Source: Panacagrimonas sp963975245 (GTDB taxonomy: Bacteria; Pseudomonadota; Gammaproteobacteria; Nevskiales; Nevskiaceae). Taken from it: 64,000 nt of DNA. The stretch is from assembly GCA_963975245.1 (NCBI GenBank), contig CAXBFJ010000012.1:1-64000 (forward strand), read 5' to 3'. Positions 26,843 to 35,175 of this stretch are shown one piece after another. The notes beneath the pieces are model-generated. The model was given only the letters and a program-made list of their open reading frames with translations, ran no database searches and was not told where the DNA came from. Numbering within the stretch: the first letter of the stretch is position 1; every line of letters begins with the position of its first letter. The position numbers and the translations under genes were made by a program.

Positions 26843-27256
26843 CTAGAGCTCGGGGCCGCCCTGATCCAGCCAGCTCTTCAGGTCAAAATAATCCCGCCAG
26901 GCTTTGATCTTGCCCGCCGCGTCAAACTCAAACACACCGAGGATCGCCAGCGTGATTTTCGGCCCATCCTTGAGCCAGAAATGGTCAAGGCGTTCGGTAT
27001 AAACGAGATTCCCCTTGGCGGTCAGCAAGCTGGTGTTGAATTCCAGCTTCTCCGCCATCGGGAAAAAGGCATCCATGAAGCCGCCGATTGCCGCCGTGCC
27101 CTCAAGCACCGGCCAGGGCATGTTCTGGTAGGCCGCGTCCGCAGCGAAGTAGGGCAGCAGTTTGGCGGTGGACAATTCGTGCCAGGCGGTCAGGAATTCG
27201 CGCGTGGTGTCGGCGTTACGCTGTTCGGTTTCAGATTCTTTCATGGCTTCGCTCAT
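26843..27256 (-). CDS. Limonene-1,2-epoxide-hydrolase-like enzyme (SnoaL/NTF2 fold)
   Basis: The 137-residue protein keeps all five residues I know as the active site of limonene-1,2-epoxide hydrolase. Tyr43 and Asn45 (YQN) would position the water; Arg89 and Asp91 (ERLD) and Asp122 (WRDYFD) form the Asp-Arg-Asp triad. Length and end pattern (LGVFEF...IKAWRDYFDL) also fit. It should hydrate a small epoxide to a diol in the cytosol. It starts one base after the dioxygenase beta-subunit stop and is last in the dmp-like operon. A role on an arene oxide or alkene epoxide by-product is inferred. Confidence 0.75.
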   Translation of the reverse strand: MSEAMKESETEQRNADTTREFLTAWHELSTAKLLPYFAADAAYQNMPWPVLEGTAAIGGFMDAFFPMAEKLEFNTSLLTAKGNLVYTERLDHFWLKDGPKITLAILGVFEFDAAGKIKAWRDYFDLKSWLDQGGPEL

Positions 27257-27257
27257 C

Positions 27258-27806
27258 TCAGAGATAGATGTTCAGGTTTTTGCTCAGCAGCACATTCTGT
27301 TTGAGAATTATCCGACGCTTGACCAGTTGCAGGCCTTTCGTCGGGCTGCGCCGCCAGAGATCTTCACGATTCCCGTACAGGCAGTCTTCATCACGCTCAT
27401 TGCGATTGCGATAGGCAATGAAATTCGAATACACCCGGTACTCATCCTCTTTGGCCGTGTGCTCAACTTCGATATTGCCGATCATATGGACGTAGCGTGT
27501 GGCGGGGTCTTCCGACCATGCAGTCCCGGTGTCCAGGCGGCGCAGGCGCTTCTTCAGGCCTTCAAGGTCATCATTGTAATAGGCCATGCGTTTGAGATCA
27601 CTGACCTGATCAGTCTTGTCGCGGCGATAGCGCGTTTCAATGCCCGGCATGTGGTAGTGGATGTCGTCGGCGAGCATCTGCACCCATTCATCGTAGCGCT
27701 CGGCGTCCATCAGGCGCGCTTCACGATAAAGCAGCTGTTGAATCTCGCACACCAGATCTGTGGAGGCGACGGGCAGCTTTTCAGCTTCTTTGATTACTGC
27801 ATTCAT
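27258..27806 (-). CDS. Aromatic-ring-hydroxylating dioxygenase, beta subunit (second system)
   Basis: The 182-residue small subunit has the family pattern (QQLLYREARLMDAERYDEWVQMLADDIHYHMP near the start and NFIAYRNRNERDEDCLYGNREDLWR toward the end). The ATG at 27806 follows GAGGA; a TTG five codons upstream is less likely. It pairs with the alpha subunit ending 28 bp upstream. It is unlike the first beta subunit in detail, so the two oxygenases are not recent duplicates. Confidence 0.88.
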   Translation of the reverse strand: MNAVIKEAEKLPVASTDLVCEIQQLLYREARLMDAERYDEWVQMLADDIHYHMPGIETRYRRDKTDQVSDLKRMAYYNDDLEGLKKRLRRLDTGTAWSEDPATRYVHMIGNIEVEHTAKEDEYRVYSNFIAYRNRNERDEDCLYGNREDLWRRSPTKGLQLVKRRIILKQNVLLSKNLNIYL

Positions 27807-27834
27807 TATCTTGGTCCTCAAATTTCGGTTCGGA

Positions 27835-29205
27835 TCACAGGCTCAGAAGCCCTTTGTGCAGCTCGCGCGTCTCGCGACCCTTGAGCCGGTTGCCCCCACG
27901 GTCAGGCACATCGGCCCAGCTGCCGGCGTTCATGAGGTCCTGCCAACGGCGGTAGAAGCCACGTTGATTGGCGTCGTTGTACTGCCCGCGATAAATGATG
28001 CCGGGATACTCGGGGTGATCCAGCTTGCGCCCGATGCCGCAGCGATAGTGCAGTCGCTCTTCGCGCGTGACCACACCGCGGTTGTTCGCAGTGCAGTTCT
28101 CCCAGTTCTCGCCATCATCCATTTCGAAGGCGCCGCCAGGACCAAAGGTCTGCATCACGCCGGTGGCGATTTCGTCCTTGATTTCATCGGGCATGTCACG
28201 GTTGACGATGACCCAGGTGCGCAGCTCCAGATGCATCGGCCCCTTGGGCAGCCAAGTGCGGAAGGTGGAGATGCCCGGCAGGTAGGACACATTGGGGAAA
28301 ATGGAGGCGGATGCCACCGATCCAAAGATCATGGAGCGCTGTTCACCCAGGCGCTTGGCCATGCGCGGGCGCAGAACCGAACAGTAATAGTCCATGACCT
28401 TGGGGCGGCCGAGCAAAAAGATATCGCCGACGCCTTCGAGTCCGAATTCGTGACCGTGACCATTGGCACTGGCGTGGAAGGAGTTCTCCATGTCGACCGG
28501 CGGAAAAGGATTGCCGTCGTTCATCGCACGGGTGCCGGAGTCGTGGGTCCAGCCGGCGTGATAGGCGTCGCCGACAAAATTCTCGACGCCGAATTTCCAG
28601 TTGGCCGGAATGATGGACTTGATGCAGCCGCCGATCAGCTCGGTGCCGCCGTCGTCATTGTCGACGATGCAGTCCAGGTACCAGCGATAGTCACCCAGAT
28701 AATCTTCAAGACTGGGCGCGCCTGGGTCGAAGGTGGCGAAGATGAGTCCTTTGTAGCTGCCCACTTTTGCCACCTGGCGCAGGCCCCATTTGCTCTTGTC
28801 GATATCGCCAGGATCGTAGCAATACTCTTCGTGCATGCCCTGCAGATTGCCGGCCGTATCAAAGCCCCAGCCGTGATAATTGCAGACGAAGCGCCGCGCG
28901 TTACCGGCGTCGGCAAAGCTTACGCGATTGCCGCGGTGCGGACAGGAGTTGATGAAAACCTTGATCGACATGTCCTTCTGCCGACAGACGATCACCGCGT
29001 CCTCGCCCATATAGGTGGTGAGGAAATCACCGGGCTTGGGCAGTTGCGTTTCATGGGCCACGAACAGCCAGCAACGCGCAAAGATATTACGCATTTCAGC
29101 TTCGTAAATATCCTGGTCATGGAAGATCCGGCGCGACAGCCAGCCCTCGTCCAGATCCATAAATGAGCTGTAATCGCGGCGGGGATTGAGGTCTTCGAGT
29201 TTCAT
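27835..29205 (-). CDS. Aromatic-ring-hydroxylating dioxygenase, alpha subunit (second system)
   Basis: The 456-residue catalytic subunit has Rieske ligands Cys88-His90 and Cys108-His111 (CPH...CNYHGW) and an iron pocket GDAYHAGWTH (His216, His221), the form found in naphthalene- and biphenyl-type dioxygenases. DMDDGENWEN supplies the likely Asp ligand. No ferredoxin or reductase is in this operon, so electrons probably come from the modules at 8804-9790 or 10845-12192. It follows HpaI-like and meta-pathway genes in one long minus-strand operon, an unusual place for an initial oxygenase. Confidence 0.9.
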   Translation of the reverse strand: MKLEDLNPRRDYSSFMDLDEGWLSRRIFHDQDIYEAEMRNIFARCWLFVAHETQLPKPGDFLTTYMGEDAVIVCRQKDMSIKVFINSCPHRGNRVSFADAGNARRFVCNYHGWGFDTAGNLQGMHEEYCYDPGDIDKSKWGLRQVAKVGSYKGLIFATFDPGAPSLEDYLGDYRWYLDCIVDNDDGGTELIGGCIKSIIPANWKFGVENFVGDAYHAGWTHDSGTRAMNDGNPFPPVDMENSFHASANGHGHEFGLEGVGDIFLLGRPKVMDYYCSVLRPRMAKRLGEQRSMIFGSVASASIFPNVSYLPGISTFRTWLPKGPMHLELRTWVIVNRDMPDEIKDEIATGVMQTFGPGGAFEMDDGENWENCTANNRGVVTREERLHYRCGIGRKLDHPEYPGIIYRGQYNDANQRGFYRRWQDLMNAGSWADVPDRGGNRLKGRETRELHKGLLSL

Positions 29206-29252
29206 AGCATTGTTTCTCCAGAAGTGGATTTTGCAACTTGATGAACTTCCGA

Positions 29253-30029
29253 TCAGCTCGCGCGATCAGGGATAAACGATTTCGCCAGCAAACGCGTTTG
29301 CGCTGCGAGCAGATGGGCATCCAAACCTACACCCAGCATCAGGGCACCGTGCTCGAGTAATTCACGTGCCAGAGCGTCGTCCCGGGTCAAAACGCCGGGG
29401 GCCTTGCCGGCCGCGCGGATGCGTTTGAAGGCTTCTAGTGTGGCCGCCTTTACTTCCGGGTGCGTCGGCTGGCCGAGATGGCCGAATGAGGCAGCGAGAT
29501 CTGCGGGCCCGATGAAGACGCCGTTGACGCCATCGGTCGCTGCTATGGCGTCCAGTTGGTCCAGACCTGCGCGGGTTTCAACCTGAACAATCACCGCGAT
29601 TTGCTCGTTTGCTTCGTGCAGGTATTTTGGGATATTGCCCCAGCGCGCCGCCCTTGCCCCGCCCACGCCACGATTGCCCGCCGGTGGATAACGGCAGGCA
29701 CTCACGATGGCGGCCGCCTGATCGGCAGATTCAATCATGGGAATGACCAGCGTTTGTACACCCAGATCCAGGTATTGCTTGATCTGAACAGGATCAGAGG
29801 AGGGCACGCGTGCAACGGCCTGGGTTCGCGGATAAGCAGCAATGGCGCGCAACTGGGCCAGCACGCTTTGCGACGTGTGCGGCACGTGCTCACCGTCAAT
29901 CAGCAGCCAGTCGAAGCCGGCACTGGCACAGATTTCCGCGCTATTCGCGTCGCCCAGAGACAACCACAGGCCGATCTGTGCTCGCTGCTCCTGCAGCGCC
30001 AGCTTGAGGGCATTTATTGGTGTATTCAT
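29253..30029 (-). CDS. hpaI: HpaI-type class II aldolase
   Basis: The 258-residue protein matches 4-hydroxy-2-oxoheptanedioate aldolase HpaI as I recall it (IGLWLSLGDANSAEI, FDWLLIDGEHVPH, IPMIESADQAAAIV, GPADLAASFG). HpaI is a metal-dependent enzyme that cleaves 4-hydroxy-2-oxo acids to pyruvate and an aldehyde, with relaxed aldehyde specificity. It overlaps the hydratase stop by 4 bp (ATGA at 30026-30029). It stands where a DmpG/DmpF pair would be expected. The aldehyde it releases depends on the upstream substrate. Confidence 0.87.
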   Translation of the reverse strand: MNTPINALKLALQEQRAQIGLWLSLGDANSAEICASAGFDWLLIDGEHVPHTSQSVLAQLRAIAAYPRTQAVARVPSSDPVQIKQYLDLGVQTLVIPMIESADQAAAIVSACRYPPAGNRGVGGARAARWGNIPKYLHEANEQIAVIVQVETRAGLDQLDAIAATDGVNGVFIGPADLAASFGHLGQPTHPEVKAATLEAFKRIRAAGKAPGVLTRDDALARELLEHGALMLGVGLDAHLLAAQTRLLAKSFIPDRAS

Positions 30030-30838
30030 GAATTGCTGTCGAAGTTCAGCGTCAGCGAGCCCAGCGGACCGTAGTCAGCCAGAAACTGATCGCCAGGACT
30101 GGCCGCGACGATGCGCGTAAAGGAGCCGGATAGCACAATCTCGCCGGCCGAAAGATGTTCGTCCCAGGCGCTGAGTCTGGCTGCAAGCCAGGTAATGCCG
30201 TTTGCTGGATGATCCAGAACACCCGCAGCCAGGCCGGTTTCCTCGACCAGTCCGTTCTTGTACAGCAGCGCGCCGATCCAGCGCAGGTCTATGGACTCAG
30301 GCCGAACCGGCTTGTTGCCCATAACGATGCCGGCGTTGGCCGCGTTATCGGCAATGGTGTCGACAATGCGACGCTGGATGCCGGTTTCAGGATCAATGCG
30401 CTGAATGCGCGCATCGATGATTTCCATTGCCGGCACGACCCAATCCGTGGCTGCGAGCACATCGGCGATGCTCAGCTCGGTTCCCCGCAAATCATGTTTG
30501 AGAATAAAGGCCAACTCGACTTCTACCCAGGGCTGGATAAATCGATCGGCCGCAACCGTACTGCCGTCAGCGATCTGCATGGCGTCAAACAGCACGCCGT
30601 AATCGGGCTCGGTCATGTTCGCGACCTTTTGCATGGCACGCGAGGTCAGCCCTATTTTCCGGCCGATACTTTTTTGCCCCTCCGCCAATTTGATTCGTCG
30701 CCATTCACGCTGAATACGATAGCTGTCTTCGAACTGAATCTCCGGAAAGCGCTGAGAAAACTGGCGTACCTGAACCCCGGTGCGCTCAGCTTCATGCAGC
30801 TCGAGTGCAAGTTCGCGGATAGTGACTTGATCGAGCAT
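30026..30838 (-). CDS. hpaH: HpaH-type 2-oxo-hept-3-ene-1,7-dioate hydratase
   Basis: The 270-residue member of the fumarylacetoacetate-hydrolase-like hydratase family matches HpaH in signature stretches (IGRKIGLTSRAMQ, VELAFILKHDL, ALLYKNGLVEETGLAAGV). It adds water to a 2-hydroxy-dienoate, giving the 4-hydroxy-2-oxo acid used by the adjacent aldolase. The window also encodes a DmpE-type hydratase (32752-33546), so two dienoate hydratases with different preferences coexist. It is translationally coupled to the aldolase. Confidence 0.85.
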   Translation of the reverse strand: MLDQVTIRELALELHEAERTGVQVRQFSQRFPEIQFEDSYRIQREWRRIKLAEGQKSIGRKIGLTSRAMQKVANMTEPDYGVLFDAMQIADGSTVAADRFIQPWVEVELAFILKHDLRGTELSIADVLAATDWVVPAMEIIDARIQRIDPETGIQRRIVDTIADNAANAGIVMGNKPVRPESIDLRWIGALLYKNGLVEETGLAAGVLDHPANGITWLAARLSAWDEHLSAGEIVLSGSFTRIVAASPGDQFLADYGPLGSLTLNFDSNS

Positions 30839-30848
30839 TATTTTTCGC

Positions 30849-31697
30849 TCAGTTAGTGCCGAAGTGTCGGAGCATCAGCGGCAACATGGCGTCCCAGCGT
30901 TGCAGCTGCGCCCAGTGACCGCAACGATCGAGGACGAATAACTCGGCGCGCTGAAGGTGTTGCAACAAATACATGCTGGTCTCCAGAGGAACGACACGAT
31001 CCTGCCGGCCATGCACCAGCGCCACGTCGTGCGGCATGCGGGCTAGCGCTGAGGGCGGAACAATCAGTGCATCCATGCCCACCTTCATGGACTCAAACAT
31101 GACTTCCTGCACGCGGCGCACATCCGGATCTGTGGCGACCTTGAAGCGTTCCTGAATGATTTCTTCAAGATTAGGTACGGCCGCGGGATCGTAGACAAAG
31201 CTGGAGATCAGCTCGCGGTAACGGCCCAGGCGTGGATCGGCGTAGAACGACATCAGGCGGGCCAGTTCGGGCGTCTTGGTCATCGGCGCGCCGGCCGGGC
31301 CCATCGTCATGACTTTCTCGAATCGCTCAGGCGCTTCAATCAGTAAGTGAAGGGTGACGGCACCGCCCATGGAATTGCCGACGATGTTGGCTTTCTCGAT
31401 TTTCAGGTGGTCCATCAGACCCAGGGTCTGCTCAACACGCATGCCCATCCAGGTCATGCTGTGCGGCGGCAGCGGGTCGGGAATTTCGCTCTGTCCAAAA
31501 CCGATCATGTCCGGCGCTACCACATAATAGTGTTCCGCCAGCGCCGGAATGCAGTGGCGCCAGTTGGAAGCGGCATGAGCACCAGGCCCCGCGCCGTGCA
31601 GCAGGATCAGGGCCGGGTTCTTTGGATCACCAGCCACCATTGCGTGGCTGGCGAGGCGCCCAGAGGGAAAACGCTTTTCGATAATTTCTACGGTCAT
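30849..31697 (-). CDS. meta-Cleavage product hydrolase (DmpD/XylF/TodF-like)
   Basis: The 282-residue alpha/beta hydrolase has nucleophile Ser in GNSMGG, acid in HGRQDRVVP and His in CGHWAQLQ. The family hydrolyses 2-hydroxymuconic semialdehyde or ketone-type ring-fission products. It is the second such hydrolase in the window; the BphD-like one at 281 fits bulky substrates, and this one groups by operon with monocyclic meta-pathway genes. A ribosome site AAGAGGA precedes the ATG. Confidence 0.85.
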   Translation of the reverse strand: MTVEIIEKRFPSGRLASHAMVAGDPKNPALILLHGAGPGAHAASNWRHCIPALAEHYYVVAPDMIGFGQSEIPDPLPPHSMTWMGMRVEQTLGLMDHLKIEKANIVGNSMGGAVTLHLLIEAPERFEKVMTMGPAGAPMTKTPELARLMSFYADPRLGRYRELISSFVYDPAAVPNLEEIIQERFKVATDPDVRRVQEVMFESMKVGMDALIVPPSALARMPHDVALVHGRQDRVVPLETSMYLLQHLQRAELFVLDRCGHWAQLQRWDAMLPLMLRHFGTN

Positions 31698-31748
31698 GTC
31701 ATGTCCTCTTGATGAAATCTGAATGAATTATTGGAAACTCTTTCTTGC

Positions 31749-31952
31749 TCATTTCTTTGGAGGTGGCCTGAGTTCTGCCATCGGCACTCCGCCAATAGCA
31801 AAATCGTAGCCACCCATTTCGTGGAACAGCACCCGCACGGCTTCAGGCTTGGCCCCGAGTACCTCGACCACACTTTGGGTAATGCGCTGTGCGAGGAGTT
31901 TCTTCTGTTCGTCGGTTCTGCCTTGCATCAGATTGACCTGAATAACTGGCAT
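31749..31952 (-). CDS. 4-Oxalocrotonate tautomerase (DmpI/XylH)
   Basis: The 67-residue protein has the catalytic amino-terminal Pro exposed after Met removal (MPVIQV), plus Arg11 and Arg39 of the mature form (GRTDEQKK; EAVRVLFHEM). This is the full catalytic set of 4-oxalocrotonate tautomerase. It converts 2-hydroxymuconate to 2-oxo-3-hexenedioate for the decarboxylase encoded 14 bp upstream. Length is typical. Confidence 0.9.
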   Translation of the reverse strand: MPVIQVNLMQGRTDEQKKLLAQRITQSVVEVLGAKPEAVRVLFHEMGGYDFAIGGVPMAELRPPPKK

Positions 31953-31966
31953 AGGGTCCTCCGGAT

Positions 31967-32755
31967 TTATTTGAATCGAAAGCTGACGCTACCCATGTTC
32001 TGGAAGCGTGCCGTAATGTTGTCACCGCCAGTGACGGGAATCGCTTCCGTAATGCCACCAGTCATGACGAAGCTGCCGGTGGGAAGGGATCGGCCACGTG
32101 CGGCCAAATGCTCAACCAACATGATGATGGCATTTGCGGGATGGTTGAGCACGGCGGCGCTGGCAGCTAGGGCCTGAATCTCGCCGTTCTTCTCGATCAC
32201 GACTCCGGTGGTGCGCAAGTCAATCGCACGGGGATCGAGTGGCCGGCCACCGGTGACGTAGCGTGCGCTGCTGCTGTTGTCAGCGATCACGCTGACCAGA
32301 TCGAACTTGAATTTTTCGTAGCGCGAGTCGATGACCTCAAGCGCGGGAATGACATAGTCGGTCGCGGCCAGCACCTGCTCGATGGTCAGACCCTTGCCTT
32401 TGAGTTCGTCCTTGAGCACGAAGGCGATTTCGGCTTCCACGCGGGGATGAATCAGCTTGTCCATGGCAATGACGCTGTTTTCAGCGCAGGCCATCGACGC
32501 CATCTGGATGCCGAAGCAGGGCACGTTCACGCCCATTTGATCCATCTTGGCTTTAGATGTCAGGCCAGCCTTGAGGCCGACCACACGATCTCCGCGCGCG
32601 ATCCAGCGGCGGCATAATTCATCCTGCACTGCATAACTGTCATCCACTGTCATGTCCGGATGTTCGTCGGTGACCTTGTTGAGGGTTTGCGCATTGTCCT
32701 GCGCGTGTTGAATTCTGTCGGCAATCGCGCTGATGGATTTTGTGTCGAGGCTCAT
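31967..32755 (-). CDS. 4-Oxalocrotonate decarboxylase (DmpH/XylI)
   Basis: The 262-residue protein matches DmpH/XylI almost throughout (VVGLKAGLTSKAKMDQMGV, VIDSRYEKFKFDLVSVIADN, IMTGGIT-like FVMTGGITEAI). It is a Mg-dependent decarboxylase that works in complex with the DmpE-type hydratase, turning 2-oxo-3-hexenedioate into 2-hydroxypenta-2,4-dienoate. Its start overlaps the hydratase stop (ATGA at 32752-32755), in line with the known complex of the two proteins. Confidence 0.9.
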   Translation of the reverse strand: MSLDTKSISAIADRIQHAQDNAQTLNKVTDEHPDMTVDDSYAVQDELCRRWIARGDRVVGLKAGLTSKAKMDQMGVNVPCFGIQMASMACAENSVIAMDKLIHPRVEAEIAFVLKDELKGKGLTIEQVLAATDYVIPALEVIDSRYEKFKFDLVSVIADNSSSARYVTGGRPLDPRAIDLRTTGVVIEKNGEIQALAASAAVLNHPANAIIMLVEHLAARGRSLPTGSFVMTGGITEAIPVTGGDNITARFQNMGSVSFRFK

Positions 32756-33546
32756 TTCGCGTCTCCCGAAAAGCGGACTTCACAGGAGCCCAGACCGCCG
32801 ACGGTGCATTTGAATACATCACCGGGCTTGACTGGAATCAGCATGGATTGCGATCCTGAGAGGATGGTTTCACCGGCGAGGAAGGGAATGCCTAAGGCGC
32901 CGAGGGTGTTGGCCAGCCAGACGACCGCGTTGACCGGCCCGCCTTGAACGGCTGCACCGGCTGCCGTGCTGAAGAGTTCTCCATTGATTTCGAGCACCAT
33001 GCCCGCCAGAGTCAGATCCAGATCGGTGAGCTTTGCCCGTGACTTGCCCAACAGATAGACACCGCAAGAGGCGTTGTCCGCCACCGTGTCTTCAATCTTG
33101 ATCTTCCAGTCGGTGATGCGTGAATCGACGATCTCAAAACAAGGCACGACGTAGTCGGTGGCGCGGATCACGTCAGTGGCGGTGATGCCCGGACCTTTCA
33201 GATCGCGTTTCAGGACGAATGCCACTTCGGCCTCGGCCTTGGGCTGGATCAGGCCGCCCAGCGGCAGGTCCTGACCTTCCTCATAGGCCATGGCCGAAGT
33301 TAGCTGGCCGAAATCTGGCTGATAGACCCCGAGCATGTCTTGGACAGCCTTGCTGGTGACCCCGATCTTTTTGCCCACGATTTTTTCGCCGGCTTCGATG
33401 CGATGGGCGACCATGCGCTCCTGAATGCGATAGGCATCCTCGATCGTAATGCCGTCGGCGCGGCCGAGCAGGGGAGCGACTGGGGTGCGGGTGGTGAAGG
33501 CCTTGTACAGCTCGTCACCATATTGCTGAATTTGTTCCGGGGTCAT
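32752..33546 (-). CDS. 2-Oxopent-4-enoate hydratase (DmpE/XylJ)
   Basis: The 264-residue hydratase shares long motifs with DmpE (GKKIGVTSKAVQDMLGV, DWKIKIEDTVADNASCG, VVWLANTLG). It hydrates 2-hydroxypenta-2,4-dienoate to 4-hydroxy-2-oxovalerate. It is coupled to the decarboxylase downstream and lies about 115 bp after the semialdehyde dehydrogenase. The 4-hydroxy-2-oxovalerate would have to be cleaved by the HpaI-type aldolase, since no DmpG is present here. Confidence 0.9.
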   Translation of the reverse strand: MTPEQIQQYGDELYKAFTTRTPVAPLLGRADGITIEDAYRIQERMVAHRIEAGEKIVGKKIGVTSKAVQDMLGVYQPDFGQLTSAMAYEEGQDLPLGGLIQPKAEAEVAFVLKRDLKGPGITATDVIRATDYVVPCFEIVDSRITDWKIKIEDTVADNASCGVYLLGKSRAKLTDLDLTLAGMVLEINGELFSTAAGAAVQGGPVNAVVWLANTLGALGIPFLAGETILSGSQSMLIPVKPGDVFKCTVGGLGSCEVRFSGDAK

Positions 33547-33661
33547 CGTAGTCCAGGTAAATTAGAGAAAATGAGTGCAGCGGTGCTGCTCGAAATGCGG
33601 CGACCGCAAGGTAAATGGGCAAAGCGCTTAGGCGCGGAGAAACGCGTCGGAGTGAAACACT

Positions 33662-35122
33662 TCACAACTTCACACACACATTGCGCTGCTCGGTGTAGAA
33701 CTCAAGTGAATGGACGCCGCCTTCGCGGCCGATTCCTGACTGCTTGGAGCCGCCAAAAGGCGTGCGCAGGTCGCGCAGAAACCAGCTGTTGATCCAGGTG
33801 ATCCCGACTTCGATTTGAGCTGCCACCCGATGCGCGCGCGAAAGATCAGTGGTCCAGATCGTGGTCGACAAGCCGTAGTCCGTGTCATTGGCTTTGTCGA
33901 TGACCTCATCTTCTGAATCGAACGGCGCGATATGGCAACAAGGCCCGAAAATTTCTTCACGGATGACGCTGGCGGTTTCCGGCAGCCCGGTCCAGATTGT
34001 CGGTTGCACCCAATGCCCATGAGCAAGCCCTCCAGGCATTTCTGGTACGCCGCCGCCCGTCACAATCGTCGCTCCCTCGGCTTTGGCTTTTTCGTAATAG
34101 CCGAGGACTTTGCGCTGATGTTCGGCAGAGATCAGTGGCCCCATGGCAGTAGATTTGTCCCTGGGGTTGCCGCCTTTCAGGGATTCGGCTTTTGTTTTTA
34201 ATGCGGATACAAATTTATCGAAGATCGGGCGCTCGACGTAAACGCGTTCGGTGCCCAGGCAGACTTGCCCGCAATTGAGAAAGGCAGCGCGGGAGATGCC
34301 TTCAACTGCCTGCTCAAAATTGCAGTCAGCAAAGACGACACCGGCGTTTTTGCCCCCAAGTTCAAAGCTGACATCGCGAATGCCGTCGGCGGCGGCCTTC
34401 ATGATGGCCGCGCCCGTTTGCGTTTCGCCGGTGAAGGTGATTGCCGACACGCCTTTGTGTTGGGTGAGAAACTCGCCCGCGGATCGCGGGCCAAATCCGT
34501 GCACGACGTTATAGACCCCTTTGGGTACGCCAACGGCATTCATGACTTCTCCCAGAAGAGTTGCGGTTCCCGGCGTTTCCTCTGAGGGTTTGACGATGAC
34601 GGTGTTGCCGCAGGCCAGTGCTGGCCCGACTTTCCAGGTCATCAGCAGCAAGGGCATGTTCCAGGGGCAGACCACCCCAATGACCCCCTTGGGCACGCGC
34701 AGCGCGTAGTTCAAGGCACCTGCGCCGTCGGGCGTCGAGGTCATGAACGATTCAGACGGCACGTTTTTCACCACATCGGCAAAAATTTTGAAATTCGCGG
34801 CCCCTCGCGGAATCGCGACGTGCTCGAGCATCGACAGAGGCTGTCCAATGTCGTTGAGTTCGGCAGTCACAAAATCATCAAAGCGGCGCGTGATCTCGTC
34901 GGCCACCTTGTACAGCAGATCGACGCGCTGCTCGACCGTCATTTTTCCCCAGGGTCCTTTCATTGCCGCGCGCGCTGCGGCAACCGCAGCATTCACTTCT
35001 GATTGACCGCCTTCATGGATATGACCTACCAGGACGCTGTCCGTGGGGCGATATTTTTCGAACGTTTTTGTGCTGCTGACAAATTCGCCGTCAATAAAGT
35101 GCTTGAACTGTTGGGGGTCCAT
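33662..35122 (-). CDS. 2-Hydroxymuconic semialdehyde dehydrogenase (DmpC/XylG)
   Basis: The 486-residue NAD-dependent aldehyde dehydrogenase has the general base in ELGGKNAGVVF and catalytic Cys in NCGQVCLGTERVYV, the latter matching DmpC/XylG-type enzymes. It oxidises the ring-fission aldehyde to 2-hydroxymuconate, the branch that feeds tautomerase and decarboxylase. It is the first complete meta-pathway enzyme of the operon after the two beta-like genes. The catechol 2,3-dioxygenase gene that normally precedes it is absent. Confidence 0.88.
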   Translation of the reverse strand: MDPQQFKHFIDGEFVSSTKTFEKYRPTDSVLVGHIHEGGQSEVNAAVAAARAAMKGPWGKMTVEQRVDLLYKVADEITRRFDDFVTAELNDIGQPLSMLEHVAIPRGAANFKIFADVVKNVPSESFMTSTPDGAGALNYALRVPKGVIGVVCPWNMPLLLMTWKVGPALACGNTVIVKPSEETPGTATLLGEVMNAVGVPKGVYNVVHGFGPRSAGEFLTQHKGVSAITFTGETQTGAAIMKAAADGIRDVSFELGGKNAGVVFADCNFEQAVEGISRAAFLNCGQVCLGTERVYVERPIFDKFVSALKTKAESLKGGNPRDKSTAMGPLISAEHQRKVLGYYEKAKAEGATIVTGGGVPEMPGGLAHGHWVQPTIWTGLPETASVIREEIFGPCCHIAPFDSEDEVIDKANDTDYGLSTTIWTTDLSRAHRVAAQIEVGITWINSWFLRDLRTPFGGSKQSGIGREGGVHSLEFYTEQRNVCVKL

Positions 35123-35175
35123 GATTTGTGATTTCGCGTAAGTAAAGGAATATTTTTGAGAAGCTAAGGTTTTTT

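Noticed and set aside
27760..29166. 468-codon plus-strand frame opposite the second alpha subunit
   Set aside because: Antisense shadow; the minus frame carries all Rieske and iron ligands.
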